The notes under the pieces were generated by a model. It was given only the letters and a program-made list of their open reading frames with translations. It was not told the DNA's origin and searched no databases. A program made the position numbers and the translations under genes. Of a stretch of DNA of 64,000 nt, positions 7,083-15,046 are shown piece by piece (position 1 is the stretch's first letter; every line of letters begins with the position of its first letter). The DNA comes from Virgibacillus subterraneus. GTDB lineage: Bacteria > Bacillota > Bacilli > Bacillales > Amphibacillaceae. The stretch lies in the NCBI RefSeq assembly GCF_900110695.1, contig NZ_FOEH01000002.1, positions 434,001 through 498,000 of the forward strand, given 5' to 3'.

Positions 7083-7892
7083 TTGTCAATACCAAGGATA
7101 TTACATTACCCAGGAAGTAAATGGAGTATGGCCAGTTGGATTATCAGTCATATGCCAGACCACAAAACATATTTAGAGCCTTTTTTCGGATCCGGTGCAG
7201 TGTTATTTAATAAATCAAAATCACCAATCGAAACTGTAAACGATTTGGATTCAAGTGTAGTTAATTTATTTAAAGTTATTCGCGATAATCCTGAAGAATT
7301 AGCATACAAAATAAGATTTACACCACTATCGAGAGAAGAGTACTATCTATCCTATGAAAAACCAACTGGTGAGGATGTAGAGGATGCTCGAAGGTTTTTA
7401 GTTAGGTGTTGGCAAGCAATTGGTGGGAAAACAAGTGATAAAACAGGATGGAGAAGCCTAATATCTTCAAACGGGCCCGATACAGCTAAAGATTGGGGAA
7501 GGCTTCCAGATAAATTATTAATGGTTACCAATCGACTGAAGCAAATTCAGATTGAAAATCAACCAGCTGGCAAGTTAATTGAAAGATATAAGCGATCTGA
7601 TGTTTTGATTTATGCTGATCCACCTTACATTTTAGAAACAAGAACAAAACGGCATTATAAACATGAAATGGATATGGATGGACATATTGATTTATTGAAA
7701 CAGTTAAGTCACCATCCTGGTCCCGTATTATTGTCAGGATACAATCATGATCTGTATAACGATTATCTGAAAGGATGGCATAAAGAGATAATTAATGTTT
7801 TAGCTGAAGCAGGCGCTAAAAGACAAGAAGTACTTTGGATAAATCCAACTGCAGCAAAACACGGTTATTTTCAAGAAACGTTATTTAATTAG
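7083..7892 (+). CDS. Dam-family DNA adenine-N6 methyltransferase (orphan)
   Basis: A TTG start follows CAGGAGGTGG. The 269-residue protein has the class-D12 methyltransferase layout. HYPGSKWSMASWI stands at the N-terminus, the AdoMet-binding EPFFGSGAVLFN near residue 33, and the catalytic DPPY in IYADPPYILETR near residue 179. It transfers a methyl group to N6 of adenine, in Dam-like enzymes usually at GATC. No restriction endonuclease is encoded nearby, so it is an orphan phage methylase. It probably protects phage DNA from host restriction or tunes transcription. Confidence 0.92.
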   Translation: MSIPRILHYPGSKWSMASWIISHMPDHKTYLEPFFGSGAVLFNKSKSPIETVNDLDSSVVNLFKVIRDNPEELAYKIRFTPLSREEYYLSYEKPTGEDVEDARRFLVRCWQAIGGKTSDKTGWRSLISSNGPDTAKDWGRLPDKLLMVTNRLKQIQIENQPAGKLIERYKRSDVLIYADPPYILETRTKRHYKHEMDMDGHIDLLKQLSHHPGPVLLSGYNHDLYNDYLKGWHKEIINVLAEAGAKRQEVLWINPTAAKHGYFQETLFN

Positions 7893-7908
7893 TGAAGGGG
7901 GCAATAAA

Positions 7909-8352
7909 TTGAATCAAGCTACACTTAAACCAAAGAAAATCACATTCAAACATGCTGAATCAGAATGGTATAACTATCATCACACATTGAAAGAGATTGC
8001 TAAATTAAGAGAAGGCATCAAGTATCCATTCGATGAAGATCCAGAGGACCCAACAATAGTTAAGGGTGCTAACTCAGTTAGAACTCCTGGTAATCCAACG
8101 CAACGAATCGCAACACGGTTAACTACAAGTAAGCAGCTGACTTATCTTACTGAGGTAGCTGAAGCTGTTGAACAGGTTTACAATGCTTTGCCTGATGATT
8201 ATAAGAAATTAGTGCAGCTGAGGTACTGGTCAAAGAGCAAGGATTTGACTTGGGATAGTTTAGCGTTGGAATTGAACGTAAGTAGAAGGCAAGCTATCTA
8301 CTGGAGAAAAGAAATTATACAGGCAACTGTGGAGGTGTTGGGATGGAGATGA
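7909..8352 (+). CDS. late-gene transcriptional regulator, ArpU/RinA-like
   Basis: A TTG start follows GAAGGGGG. The 147-residue product ends in a sigma-region-4-like helix-turn-helix (YWSKSKDLTWDSLALELNVS followed by RRQAIYWRKEII). This is the layout of phage ArpU/RinA regulators, which sit at the early/late boundary and activate packaging and head operons. Its position directly before the terminator-separated late genes fits. The family call rests on size, fold and location; the precise subfamily is uncertain. Confidence 0.75.
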   Translation: MNQATLKPKKITFKHAESEWYNYHHTLKEIAKLREGIKYPFDEDPEDPTIVKGANSVRTPGNPTQRIATRLTTSKQLTYLTEVAEAVEQVYNALPDDYKKLVQLRYWSKSKDLTWDSLALELNVSRRQAIYWRKEIIQATVEVLGWR

Positions 8353-8582
8353 ACAAAAATGCGGAGAAGGTGAAAAGTTTGGGCAATATCAAGATTGTTT
8401 TAGAAAGTGATTATGTGAACGGAAGCGAAGATAACTTTGAAATGTTCTTTTATTTTAATAATCAGGACGAAATAAGAATTACCACAATCAATTCAAAAGA
8501 TAATTCCCAACATGACTTTGCATTAACAAAAGAAGAATATCAGTTTTTAAAAGAACAATTTGATAAACATTTTAATTCATAG
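8343..8582 (+). CDS. hypothetical phage protein, 79 aa
   Basis: The gene overlaps the end of the regulator; GGAGGTG lies just upstream, and either ATG 8343 or ATG 8349 may be used. The product is a small alpha/beta protein (NIKIVLESDYVNGS, then MFFYFNNQDEIRITTI, and a C-terminal helix). No family recognised. It closes the early operon. Confidence 0.55.
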   Translation: MEMNKNAEKVKSLGNIKIVLESDYVNGSEDNFEMFFYFNNQDEIRITTINSKDNSQHDFALTKEEYQFLKEQFDKHFNS

Positions 8583-8611
8583 TCCGAATACATTGCACTA
8601 TCTTTGCACTT

Positions 8612-8639
8612 TTGGGTCGCTAATAGGTGTTATTATGAT
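8612..8639 (+). promoter_or_regulatory. possible late-region promoter
   Basis: A TTGGGT box and a TATGAT box are separated by 16 bases in the gap after the regulator operon. Two TTGCAC copies (8593-8598 and 8604-8609) lie immediately upstream and could be activator half-sites. Being just downstream of a RinA/ArpU-like gene makes a regulated late promoter plausible, but the match is modest. Confidence 0.3.
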
Positions 8640-8705
8640 ATTGTGGAAGATTCATATTAAATTCTACCTCCCAACAGTTTACTTTATGTCGAAAGTGAAC
8701 ACTTG

Positions 8706-8732
8706 GCACTCACATTTGTGGGTGTCTTTTTT
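8706..8732 (+). terminator. rho-independent terminator
   Basis: A seven-base stem (CACTCAC with GTGGGTG, one wobble pair) around ATTT is followed by six T residues. It lies in the gap between the early operon and the next gene. Confidence 0.7.
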
Positions 8733-8795
8733 GTAGATTAGGCAGGAAGTCACTCTTCTTCTGGTGAATATTGTTTAAATAGGGGAGGTGATGGA

Positions 8796-9236
8796 ATGTC
8801 TAAATATGATGATTTAGCAGATAAAATTAAATTTGATCCATTAAAAACAGGTGAAATAAAAAGACCGGATTTTTCAAACATGGTAGACACCGATCAAATG
8901 GAAAAAGAAATTCAAGAAACATTGAAAGAGAAAGAGGAATATAAGCAATCAGTGTTGAATACTTTGAAAAATATAGAAAACAACACTGCTGATATTGGGT
9001 CATTGATTTCTCTAGTTCAACAGAGTAACGAGAATCAAGAGGAAGTTCTTGATGTTATACAAAGCATTATGGAAATTAGTACTGCAAAGACAATTGAAGA
9101 AGCAGATAGTAAGTATAGACATGTAATGGATAAGGCTAACAAATTGAATAGTGACGTAAAAACTATTGATGGTTTGATAACTCATGGAAAAATGTTATGG
9201 ATTGGAGTAAAAATGTATTTTGAAAATCCACAATAA
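8796..9236 (+). CDS. hypothetical coiled-coil phage protein, 146 aa
   Basis: A strong GGGGAGGTGATGGA site precedes the ATG. The 146-residue product is hydrophilic, and a long helical segment (about residues 40-100, rich in Glu, Lys, Asn and Gln heptads) predicts a coiled coil. No signal peptide or membrane segment is seen. It is flanked on both sides by terminators, so it is a single-gene unit (a moron-like arrangement). Family not recognised. Confidence 0.65.
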   Translation: MSKYDDLADKIKFDPLKTGEIKRPDFSNMVDTDQMEKEIQETLKEKEEYKQSVLNTLKNIENNTADIGSLISLVQQSNENQEEVLDVIQSIMEISTAKTIEEADSKYRHVMDKANKLNSDVKTIDGLITHGKMLWIGVKMYFENPQ

Positions 9237-9243
9237 ATATTAA

Positions 9244-9269
9244 GGACATCTCACTGAGGTGTCTTTTTT
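9244..9269 (+). terminator. rho-independent terminator (GACATCTC/GAGGTGTC type)
   Basis: GGACATCTC pairs with GAGGTGTC around a short loop and is followed by six T residues. The same stem recurs at 9640 and 28175. Confidence 0.85.
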
Positions 9270-9318
9270 AATATCCCTCTTCTTTTGCCGATAGTATTAT
9301 TAAAAGGAGAGTGAGACA

Positions 9319-9633
9319 ATGAAGCAGATAGACATAAAAACCATACAATTTGAAGATAGAGACATTCTTCATTTTCACACTGGCCATATTCTAGTTATAG
9401 AAAGTGGCCTAAAGAAGGGATGGAAAGTAGAACTTCGATTCATTGTGGATGAATCACCATTGGCAAAAAGAGTTGAAGAAACAGAAATGCCTACTATAAC
9501 TATGACTAGCCTAGAAGATAATTATTTAAAAGGTGTGGTGAATATAAAGGATTTATCAGACCTTCCAGGTGGGAGATTTGCTACTCTCGAGGGTATTGGT
9601 AAGCTTGAAGGATATAAAAACTTATATAAGTGA
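9319..9633 (+). CDS. hypothetical phage protein, 104 aa
   Basis: AAAGGAGAGTGAGACA precedes the ATG. The product looks like a small beta-rich domain (ILHFHTGHILVIESGLKKG, then WKVELRFIVDESP). It has no membrane segment. It is a single-gene unit bounded by the same hairpin type on both sides. Family not recognised. Confidence 0.6.
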   Translation: MKQIDIKTIQFEDRDILHFHTGHILVIESGLKKGWKVELRFIVDESPLAKRVEETEMPTITMTSLEDNYLKGVVNIKDLSDLPGGRFATLEGIGKLEGYKNLYK

Positions 9634-9639
9634 TATCTA

Positions 9640-9668
9640 GACATCTCAAAAAGAGGTGTCTTTTTTTT
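9640..9668 (+). terminator. rho-independent terminator (GACATCTC/GAGGTGTC type)
   Basis: A perfect eight-base stem GACATCTC/GAGGTGTC around AAAAA is followed by eight T residues. The arms are the same as in the terminators at 9244 and 28175. Confidence 0.9.
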
Positions 9669-9741
9669 ATACCATCCTATAGGTTATTGCCGTTTCAGTA
9701 AGAGATTTGATTCATAAAATATCGTGATGGAGGTGATAAAT

Positions 9742-9906
9742 ATGGTCTGCAGACGTAACAATTTCATTCGCGATAGAAGAAGAGCAAGAGATAAAGATCA
9801 AGTCAGAGGTGTAGAAAGAGAAAGAGATAAGGATGAAGTCATGGGAAGAGATCGAGACAAAGATCAAGTCAGAGGCAGAGAAAGAAAACGGAGACATTGC
9901 TGTTAA
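9742..9906 (+). CDS. highly charged Arg/Asp/Lys repeat mini-protein, 54 aa
   Basis: ATG 9742 follows GGAGGTGATAA. The 54-residue product is almost entirely charged. It contains three near-copies of an RDKDQVRG unit (RDKDQVRG, RDKDEVMG, RDKDQVRG) separated by short Arg/Glu spacers, and ends RRHCC. The DNA copies differ at several positions, so this is a protein repeat rather than recent slippage. It resembles Arg-rich nucleic-acid-binding or coat-type peptides, but I cannot assign it. A terminator follows directly. Confidence 0.55.
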   Translation: MVCRRNNFIRDRRRARDKDQVRGVERERDKDEVMGRDRDKDQVRGRERKRRHCC

Positions 9907-9915
9907 AAAATGGAC

Positions 9916-9940
9916 AAGGTGCCTAATATGGCACCTTTTT
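9916..9940 (+). terminator. rho-independent terminator
   Basis: AAGGTGCC and GGCACCTT pair around a six-base loop and are followed by further T residues. Confidence 0.85.
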
Positions 9941-9970
9941 TATATACAATTTAAAAGGAGCGTGTTGATC

Positions 9971-10354
9971 ATGGCTTGTGCTAAATATGGTTGTTTAAAG
10001 TGTAAGTATGAGGAAGTAAAACGCGGTAATCGCGAAGAATATGTAGAAGTTCTTGTGTGTCCGAAGTGTCACGGTGCATTAGTTGATCAATATAGAACAG
10101 CTAAGTACATTGGCGGTATTGATTATGTAGCTGGAAAAAATATTAACGCATTGTTGATCATTGAATTAGACAATGAAACTGCAGTTCCAAAAGTATTTTA
10201 TAAAGGAGAACAAGTAAAGCATTTGCGGGATGTTGATTTTGAGTGGAACACAGAAACTGATGTTGTAATGGGAAAGTTGAATATCGACATTGAAAATGTA
10301 GATACATCAGGTGATAAACCAGTCATAAAGCGAACCGGTGTAAGTAAATGTTAG
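9971..10354 (+). CDS. hypothetical zinc-ribbon phage protein, 127 aa
   Basis: The ATG at 9971 follows AAAAGGAGCGTG; longer in-frame extensions run through the preceding terminator and are not credible. The N-terminal 40 residues hold two cysteine pairs (CLKC and CPKC) that form a zinc ribbon. The remaining ~85 residues look beta-rich (DYVAGKNINALLIIELDNE). It leads the packaging operon just before the HNH gene. Function not recognised. Confidence 0.65.
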   Translation: MACAKYGCLKCKYEEVKRGNREEYVEVLVCPKCHGALVDQYRTAKYIGGIDYVAGKNINALLIIELDNETAVPKVFYKGEQVKHLRDVDFEWNTETDVVMGKLNIDIENVDTSGDKPVIKRTGVSKC

Positions 10355-10366
10355 GTTGGTGATTTA

Positions 10367-10699
10367 ATGCAGCAATACCAAACCGATGCACAACGAATGA
10401 AGTTCTATAAAAGCAAACCTTGGAGAATGCTGAGGCAATCTATCTTGGAAAGAGATAACTTCGAGTGTCAGGAATGTAAGCGACAAGGAAGGGTATTCAC
10501 TAAATATCACAAGCCTGGTAAGCATAAGGTGTTTGATGTTGATCACATTAAAGAGCTGGAAGATCATCCGGAGCTGGCAATGGATCCTGATAACTTAGAA
10601 ACACTTTGCATTAGATGTCATAATCATAAGCATGATAGATACGTCTTCAGGCTATTTAAAAGAAAGGCAACTAAATGGGATAGTGATGAGAGGTGGTAA
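10367..10699 (+). CDS. HNH endonuclease next to terminase
   Basis: The 110-residue product has the zinc-stabilised HNH core: CQECKRQG near residue 34, DVDHIKELEDHPELAMD near residue 57, and NLETLCIRCHNHKH near residue 78. HNH proteins of this size beside the terminase genes are typical of cos-packaging HK97-type phages. There they act with the terminase in DNA cleavage and packaging. Residues match the active-site His and Asn positions. Confident family call; role by analogy with HK97 gp74. Confidence 0.92.
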   Translation: MQQYQTDAQRMKFYKSKPWRMLRQSILERDNFECQECKRQGRVFTKYHKPGKHKVFDVDHIKELEDHPELAMDPDNLETLCIRCHNHKHDRYVFRLFKRKATKWDSDERW

Positions 10700-10703
10700 A
10701 CAA

Positions 10704-10982
10704 ATGAAACCAAATTTACAAGAGTATTTAAAACAAAATCAAGAAAAAGGAATATTTCATCATGTATTATCTGCAACAGATAATAGCGACAATGTTTTAA
10801 TTTATATTCATCCTAGTGATGCAGACGGTGAAACATTAGATTTTGAAGTGAAAGAAAATGAGTTAACTCAACTTCATGTTAGCGAAGAAGATGATGTGAG
10901 AAAGGTAGTTAATAATATAATTGACGGATTGTCGCTAGAGGAATTGAAAAGATTGGCCAACCGATTTGGTCTTAATTATTAG
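10704..10982 (+). CDS. hypothetical phage protein, 92 aa
   Basis: ATG 10704 follows GAGAGGTGG; an upstream frame overlapping the HNH gene is rejected. The product is acidic (HPSDADGETLDFEVKENEL) with a C-terminal helix (LSLEELKRLANRFGL). It lies between HNH and terminase small subunit, just before the candidate cos region. Family not recognised. Confidence 0.6.
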   Translation: MKPNLQEYLKQNQEKGIFHHVLSATDNSDNVLIYIHPSDADGETLDFEVKENELTQLHVSEEDDVRKVVNNIIDGLSLEELKRLANRFGLNY

Positions 10983-10986
10983 TAAC

Positions 10987-11092
10987 ACCCCCCGGTCAAA
11001 AATTTTGACCTTTTTTTCCGATCGGGGAAACGGTGCAGGGGGAGTCGATTTCCTACATTTTTTCAAAATTTCATGTATAGGGGGGTGGGTCC
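10987..11092. other. candidate cos region with hairpin
   Basis: The gap between the HNH-linked gene and the small terminase holds a C run (10988-10993) and a 17-base palindrome at 10994-11010 (GGTCAAAA, centre A, TTTTGACC) followed by seven T residues. A GATCGGGG block and further G-rich motifs follow, up to a GGGGGTGGG ribosome binding region. The palindrome plus T run could also terminate transcription. Position (HNH, gap, P27-type TerS) and composition match cos regions of HK97-type phages of Firmicutes. The nick positions cannot be read from sequence alone. Confidence 0.45.
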
Positions 11093-11094
11093 AT

Positions 11095-11424
11095 GTGACG
11101 GCCAAACTCAGAACCGATGTAGGTATAGATAAAATAAAGGATTTCTTGATGTCGACGATAGATACTAGCAGTCCAGTTGAAGTAGAAAAAGTTGGTAGGT
11201 ATTTAAAGCATTTAGAGATGTATCGCAGAATGGAACGAACCATAAAAAAAGAAGGCGTTTCTATTACAGTTGAAAACGGAAGTCAATCATATGTTAAGTC
11301 CCATCCTCTATTAGGTGAGATGAAAAAAACAAATGATTCAATTATGAACATAGAGCGTACCTTCAATTTTATTGATGAAAATGATGGTGATAAACCAAAT
11401 TACACAGCAAATGATCTGATATAA
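11095..11424 (+). CDS. terminase small subunit, P27 family
   Basis: The start is taken as GTG 11095 after a G-rich ribosome binding region; upstream in-frame codons would read through the candidate cos DNA. The 109-residue product has the P27-type helix array: VEKVGRYLKHLEMYRRMERTI, then a beta hairpin and YVKSHPLLGEMKKTNDSIMN. The small subunit recognises cos and hands DNA to the large subunit. The large-subunit ATG follows the stop codon immediately. Confidence 0.85.
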   Translation: MTAKLRTDVGIDKIKDFLMSTIDTSSPVEVEKVGRYLKHLEMYRRMERTIKKEGVSITVENGSQSYVKSHPLLGEMKKTNDSIMNIERTFNFIDENDGDKPNYTANDLI

Positions 11425-13071
11425 ATGAAAATAAATAAGCACGTTAAATTTTATATGAACCAATACGAATCTGGCAAAATCAAAGTCAGTAAGTATGTGG
11501 TTCTTTTATTTGGTTACTTAAAAAAATATATCCTAAATCGTGACGATATTTATTTTGATGAAGTGACCCATGAAAGATATATTGCTTTTACTGAAAAGAA
11601 TTATTTTAAATTAATGCCGTTCCAGAAGTTCATAACCGCATTTGTTTTTCTGTATTACAAAGAAGGCGACTATCCATTCTATGAACAGTTCTTTTGGTAC
11701 AAAGCACGTGGAGCTGGAAAGAATGGTTTGATTTCATCGTTAACTAATTTCTTTATAAGCGATCTGCATGGGATAAATAACTATAATGTGTCGATTGTGG
11801 CCAATAGTGAAGAACAGGCTAAAACATCTTTTAATGAAATATTTAACGTAATTGACCTGAATGGAAAAGGCGGAGTGCTTCAGTCTCTTTTCAAGCACAC
11901 AAAATCAGAAATCAAAAGTAAGACTAATAGCAGCGTTTTGAAATATCACACGTCGAATGCAAAGACAAAAGATAGTTTACGTGATGGTTGTGTTGTTTAT
12001 GATGAGGTTCACGAATACGAGGACTCAACTATTGTTGATGTATTTTCTTCTGGACTTGGTAAAGTAAAACATTCTAGGGAGTTTTTCATAACCACAGATG
12101 GTTTTGTCCGTGGTGGTTACCTGGACGATTTAAAAGAGCGCGCAATACGCGTTTTGAAAGGCGACTCACTTGAAGATCCTTTATTTGTTTTCATGGCTAC
12201 ACTTGATGATGAAAAAGAAATGGAAGATGAATCAAACTGGCAAAAAGCAAATCCGATGTTTCATGAACCGATGGGTGAGTATGGTAAAGAGTTATTCAGG
12301 AAAGTCAGAACACAGTACATTTCCTTGAAAAACTCAAAACCATCAGCAAGAATTCGCTTTATGACCAAACGAATGAACACACCAGCAACAGATTTAACAT
12401 CATCCGTTGCTACTTGGGAAGAGGTTGAAGCAACAAACAGACCATTCCCGGAATTAGCACATCGGACAGCTGTAGGTGGACTAGACTTTGCAAGCATAAG
12501 AGACTTTGCATCGGTGGGGTTGCTTTTTAAGGTTGGTGATGACTATGTGTGGAAGACCCATTCATTTGTAAGACAAGGGTTTTTAGATTCTGTTGAATTA
12601 AAACCACCAATAAAAGATTGGGAGTCTGATGGATTTCTAACCATAGTCGATGAACCAGTAATCAACATAAGTCACATTGTTGATTGGTTTGTAGAAATGC
12701 GCGAGATTTACGGTGTGAATAGAATCGTTGCAGATACATTCCGACTGGATCTAGTTAAAGCTGCATTAGAAGCAGAAGGTTTCCAGCTAATTTATATACG
12801 TAATCCAAAAGCGATACACAGTAAACTGGCTCCAAGGGTTGAAACGATATTTGCAAATCACAATATAATATTTGATGACAACCCGTTAATGCGTTGGTTC
12901 ACCAACAATGTGTACGTGAAAATCAAGAAAGACGGTAACAAAGAGTATCTCAAGAAAGATGAAGTAAGACGTAAGACAGATGGATTTCAGGCTTTCATTC
13001 ATGCGTTGTTTGAAGCAGACAATGTACTGGAAGAAGAGGAAGAATTCTATCTTGATGAAATCGCGTTTTAG
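11425..13071 (+). CDS. terminase large subunit
   Basis: The 548-residue protein has the phage terminase layout. The ATPase domain carries a Walker A-like KARGAGKNG near residue 95 and Walker B VVYDEVHEYED near residue 193. The nuclease domain starts near residue 350 (GGLDFASIRDFASVGLLF) and has a further acidic residue in VADTFRLD. It is an HK97/phi105-type motor that cuts concatemers and pumps DNA into the prohead. The ATG abuts the TerS stop with no clear ribosome binding site, so translation is probably coupled. The stop overlaps an AGGAGGTGG site for whatever is translated next. Confidence 0.95.
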   Translation: MKINKHVKFYMNQYESGKIKVSKYVVLLFGYLKKYILNRDDIYFDEVTHERYIAFTEKNYFKLMPFQKFITAFVFLYYKEGDYPFYEQFFWYKARGAGKNGLISSLTNFFISDLHGINNYNVSIVANSEEQAKTSFNEIFNVIDLNGKGGVLQSLFKHTKSEIKSKTNSSVLKYHTSNAKTKDSLRDGCVVYDEVHEYEDSTIVDVFSSGLGKVKHSREFFITTDGFVRGGYLDDLKERAIRVLKGDSLEDPLFVFMATLDDEKEMEDESNWQKANPMFHEPMGEYGKELFRKVRTQYISLKNSKPSARIRFMTKRMNTPATDLTSSVATWEEVEATNRPFPELAHRTAVGGLDFASIRDFASVGLLFKVGDDYVWKTHSFVRQGFLDSVELKPPIKDWESDGFLTIVDEPVINISHIVDWFVEMREIYGVNRIVADTFRLDLVKAALEAEGFQLIYIRNPKAIHSKLAPRVETIFANHNIIFDDNPLMRWFTNNVYVKIKKDGNKEYLKKDEVRRKTDGFQAFIHALFEADNVLEEEEEFYLDEIAF

Positions 13072-13083
13072 GAGGTGGTCCAC

Positions 13084-13167
13084 ATCTCCCGCGCTGGGTT
13101 ACGCGTAATAGCATTTAGGGAGGTGATTAAAAATAGGCTTTTTAGACTTTTTCAAACGACACAGTGA
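13084..13167 (+). CDS. possible 27-aa leader-type ORF before portal (ATC start)
   Basis: A strong TAGGAGGTGG site directly at the terminase stop is followed, at normal spacing, by ATC rather than ATG. From there a 27-codon frame encodes a basic peptide (SRAGLRVIAFREVIKNRLF) that runs across the portal ribosome binding site and start. A strong site with no standard start suggests a real small gene with a mutated or non-canonical start codon. Coding status is doubtful. Confidence 0.25.
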   Translation: MSRAGLRVIAFREVIKNRLFRLFQTTQ

Positions 13168-14266
13168 GATTGAACAGATGTATGACTATGAATTATTTGA
13201 AGATACATCAGATCGTATTTATTATAAGAGACTCGCAATTGCAACGTGCGTCAATATGATTGCCCGTACTATTAGCCAGTCAGAGTTCCGAATAAAGAAA
13301 AAAGGCATAGTGCAGTATGACGAATTCTATTATCGGTTAAATGTTAGGCCGAATAAAAACCAATCTGCCAGCCGGTTCTGGGAAACAGTTATTTATAAAT
13401 TAATTCACGATAACGAATGTTTAATTATCGTTTCGGACAGCGATGATTTATTAATTGCTGATGACTTTGCAAAAACAGAATATGCCTTAATGGAAGATGT
13501 GTTTAAAAGTGTAACGATTAAGAATTTTACCTATAGCCGAAGTTTCGTATCAAGTGAAGTTATTTATTTGGAGTACAGCAATGAGGATTTATCACGTTTG
13601 ATTGACAGCCTTTATACCGATTATGGTGAATTATTTGGAAGGATGCTGGAATTCCAAAAGCACAATAACCAGATCCGTTCTACAGTTGATATGGAAAATG
13701 TGAATGCGAAGGACCCGGAAACACAAACAAAACTTCAAAACTTTATCAATAAAATGTATGAAGTCGTTAAGAAAAAAGCCTTTGCTATCGTTCCGCAACA
13801 GAAGGGTTTTGTTTATAGCGAACAATCAAGTAGAGCGTCTGGTGCAAGTGTTGAAGAGATTAATAAAATCACAAATGGATTCCTGGATCATGTTGCAAAA
13901 GCACTTGGCATTCCTGTTGCTTTGGTTCATGGCGATATGTCTGATGTAGAAAATAGCACACGTAACTACATGACATTCTGTATTGATCCGATTATCAAAG
14001 AATTTAGAGATGAATTCACAGGGAAGTTTGTTGCTAAAAAAGATTTCTTGAAAGGCGAACGGGTTAGTATTAGACGGATTTCCTACCGTGACATATTTGA
14101 TTTAGCAGCAGCTGTTGACAAACTTGTATCATCATCTGTATTTACAGGAAATGAAGTAAGGGAAGAAGCAGGTTATGAACGATCCAATGATGAATTATTG
14201 GACAAGCATATCATTACGAAGAACTACACTGAATTAGAAGATTTACTTGAAGGAGGTGATAAATAG
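13133..14266 (+). CDS. portal protein, HK97 family (AUA start)
   Basis: The product is an HK97-type portal of 377 residues. It forms the dodecameric ring at the capsid vertex through which DNA passes. Family features are an N-terminal FLDFFKRH helix, the region RLNVRPNKNQSASRFWETVI, and the C-terminal SDVENSTRNYMTFCIDPI helix. The first ATG (13178) would cut off the conserved N-terminus. At 13133 there is an ATA codon, in frame, six bases after GGAGGTGAT, where homologues have MGFLDFF-type starts. I therefore place the start at AUA. The stop overlaps the protease GTG. Confidence 0.9.
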   Translation: MGFLDFFKRHSEIEQMYDYELFEDTSDRIYYKRLAIATCVNMIARTISQSEFRIKKKGIVQYDEFYYRLNVRPNKNQSASRFWETVIYKLIHDNECLIIVSDSDDLLIADDFAKTEYALMEDVFKSVTIKNFTYSRSFVSSEVIYLEYSNEDLSRLIDSLYTDYGELFGRMLEFQKHNNQIRSTVDMENVNAKDPETQTKLQNFINKMYEVVKKKAFAIVPQQKGFVYSEQSSRASGASVEEINKITNGFLDHVAKALGIPVALVHGDMSDVENSTRNYMTFCIDPIIKEFRDEFTGKFVAKKDFLKGERVSIRRISYRDIFDLAAAVDKLVSSSVFTGNEVREEAGYERSNDELLDKHIITKNYTELEDLLEGGDK

Positions 14267-15033
14267 TGTCAAAGGAACTAAAAGAGCAAATCATGAACAT
14301 GATGGGTAAAAAAACCGACGTTCGATTTGAAGCAAATGAAGATAGCCAAGAATACACACTTTATATTTATGGACCTATCGGTGGATTTATCTTTAGCAAC
14401 AATAGTGCACAGGGCATTAGAAGAAAATTACAAGATGTTGATGCTGAAAAAATTCACGTTCATATTAATTCTCCTGGAGGTTCAGCATTTGATGGTGTTG
14501 CTATTGGTAATTTACTTAAAAATCATAAAGCAGAAATCATTGTCCATGTTGACGGTTGGGCCGCAAGTGCTGCATCTGTAATCGCAATGGCAGGGGATAA
14601 AATTATTATGCCTGAAAACACCATGATGATGATTCATCGGGCATCCACTATTGAGTGGGGTAATGCTGCTTTATTTGAAAAGACCGCCGCAGACTTGAGG
14701 AAAGTTGATAAATCGCTTGCTGCATCATATAAGAAACGTTTTGTTGGTGAACAATCTGAATTAGATCAATTGCTTGATGATGAAACTTTCTTAACTGCAG
14801 AAGAAGCCGTTGCATTTGGATTGGCCGATACTGTAGATGATGAGATTGAAATTCAAGAACTTGAAGATCTCGATGATGATGACGACGAAGAGGGTATTTA
14901 CGAAAATTATAAGGATAAGTTGGTAGCAAAGTATGCACCTAAGAACCCAAAAAATAATAATGAACCGCCAAATCCTGAGCCTACTCCTGCAGCAAAGCAG
15001 AATATGAGTAAGCTTTTTTTAAATCTAAAATAA
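14266..15033 (+). CDS. prohead maturation protease, ClpP-like (S14)
   Basis: The 255-residue product is a ClpP-fold serine protease. It has the oxyanion strand INSPGGSAFDGVAIGNLL, the nucleophile Ser in GWAASAASVIAMAG near residue 107, and the catalytic His in MMMIHRAS near residue 129. An acidic tail (about residues 200-225) precedes a Pro-rich end. It cleaves the capsid delta domain and itself during head maturation. The GTG start overlaps the portal stop. Order portal-protease-capsid is the standard HK97 arrangement. Confidence 0.95.
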   Translation: MSKELKEQIMNMMGKKTDVRFEANEDSQEYTLYIYGPIGGFIFSNNSAQGIRRKLQDVDAEKIHVHINSPGGSAFDGVAIGNLLKNHKAEIIVHVDGWAASAASVIAMAGDKIIMPENTMMMIHRASTIEWGNAALFEKTAADLRKVDKSLAASYKKRFVGEQSELDQLLDDETFLTAEEAVAFGLADTVDDEIEIQELEDLDDDDDEEGIYENYKDKLVAKYAPKNPKNNNEPPNPEPTPAAKQNMSKLFLNLK

Positions 15034-15046
15034 GAGGAGAATGACA

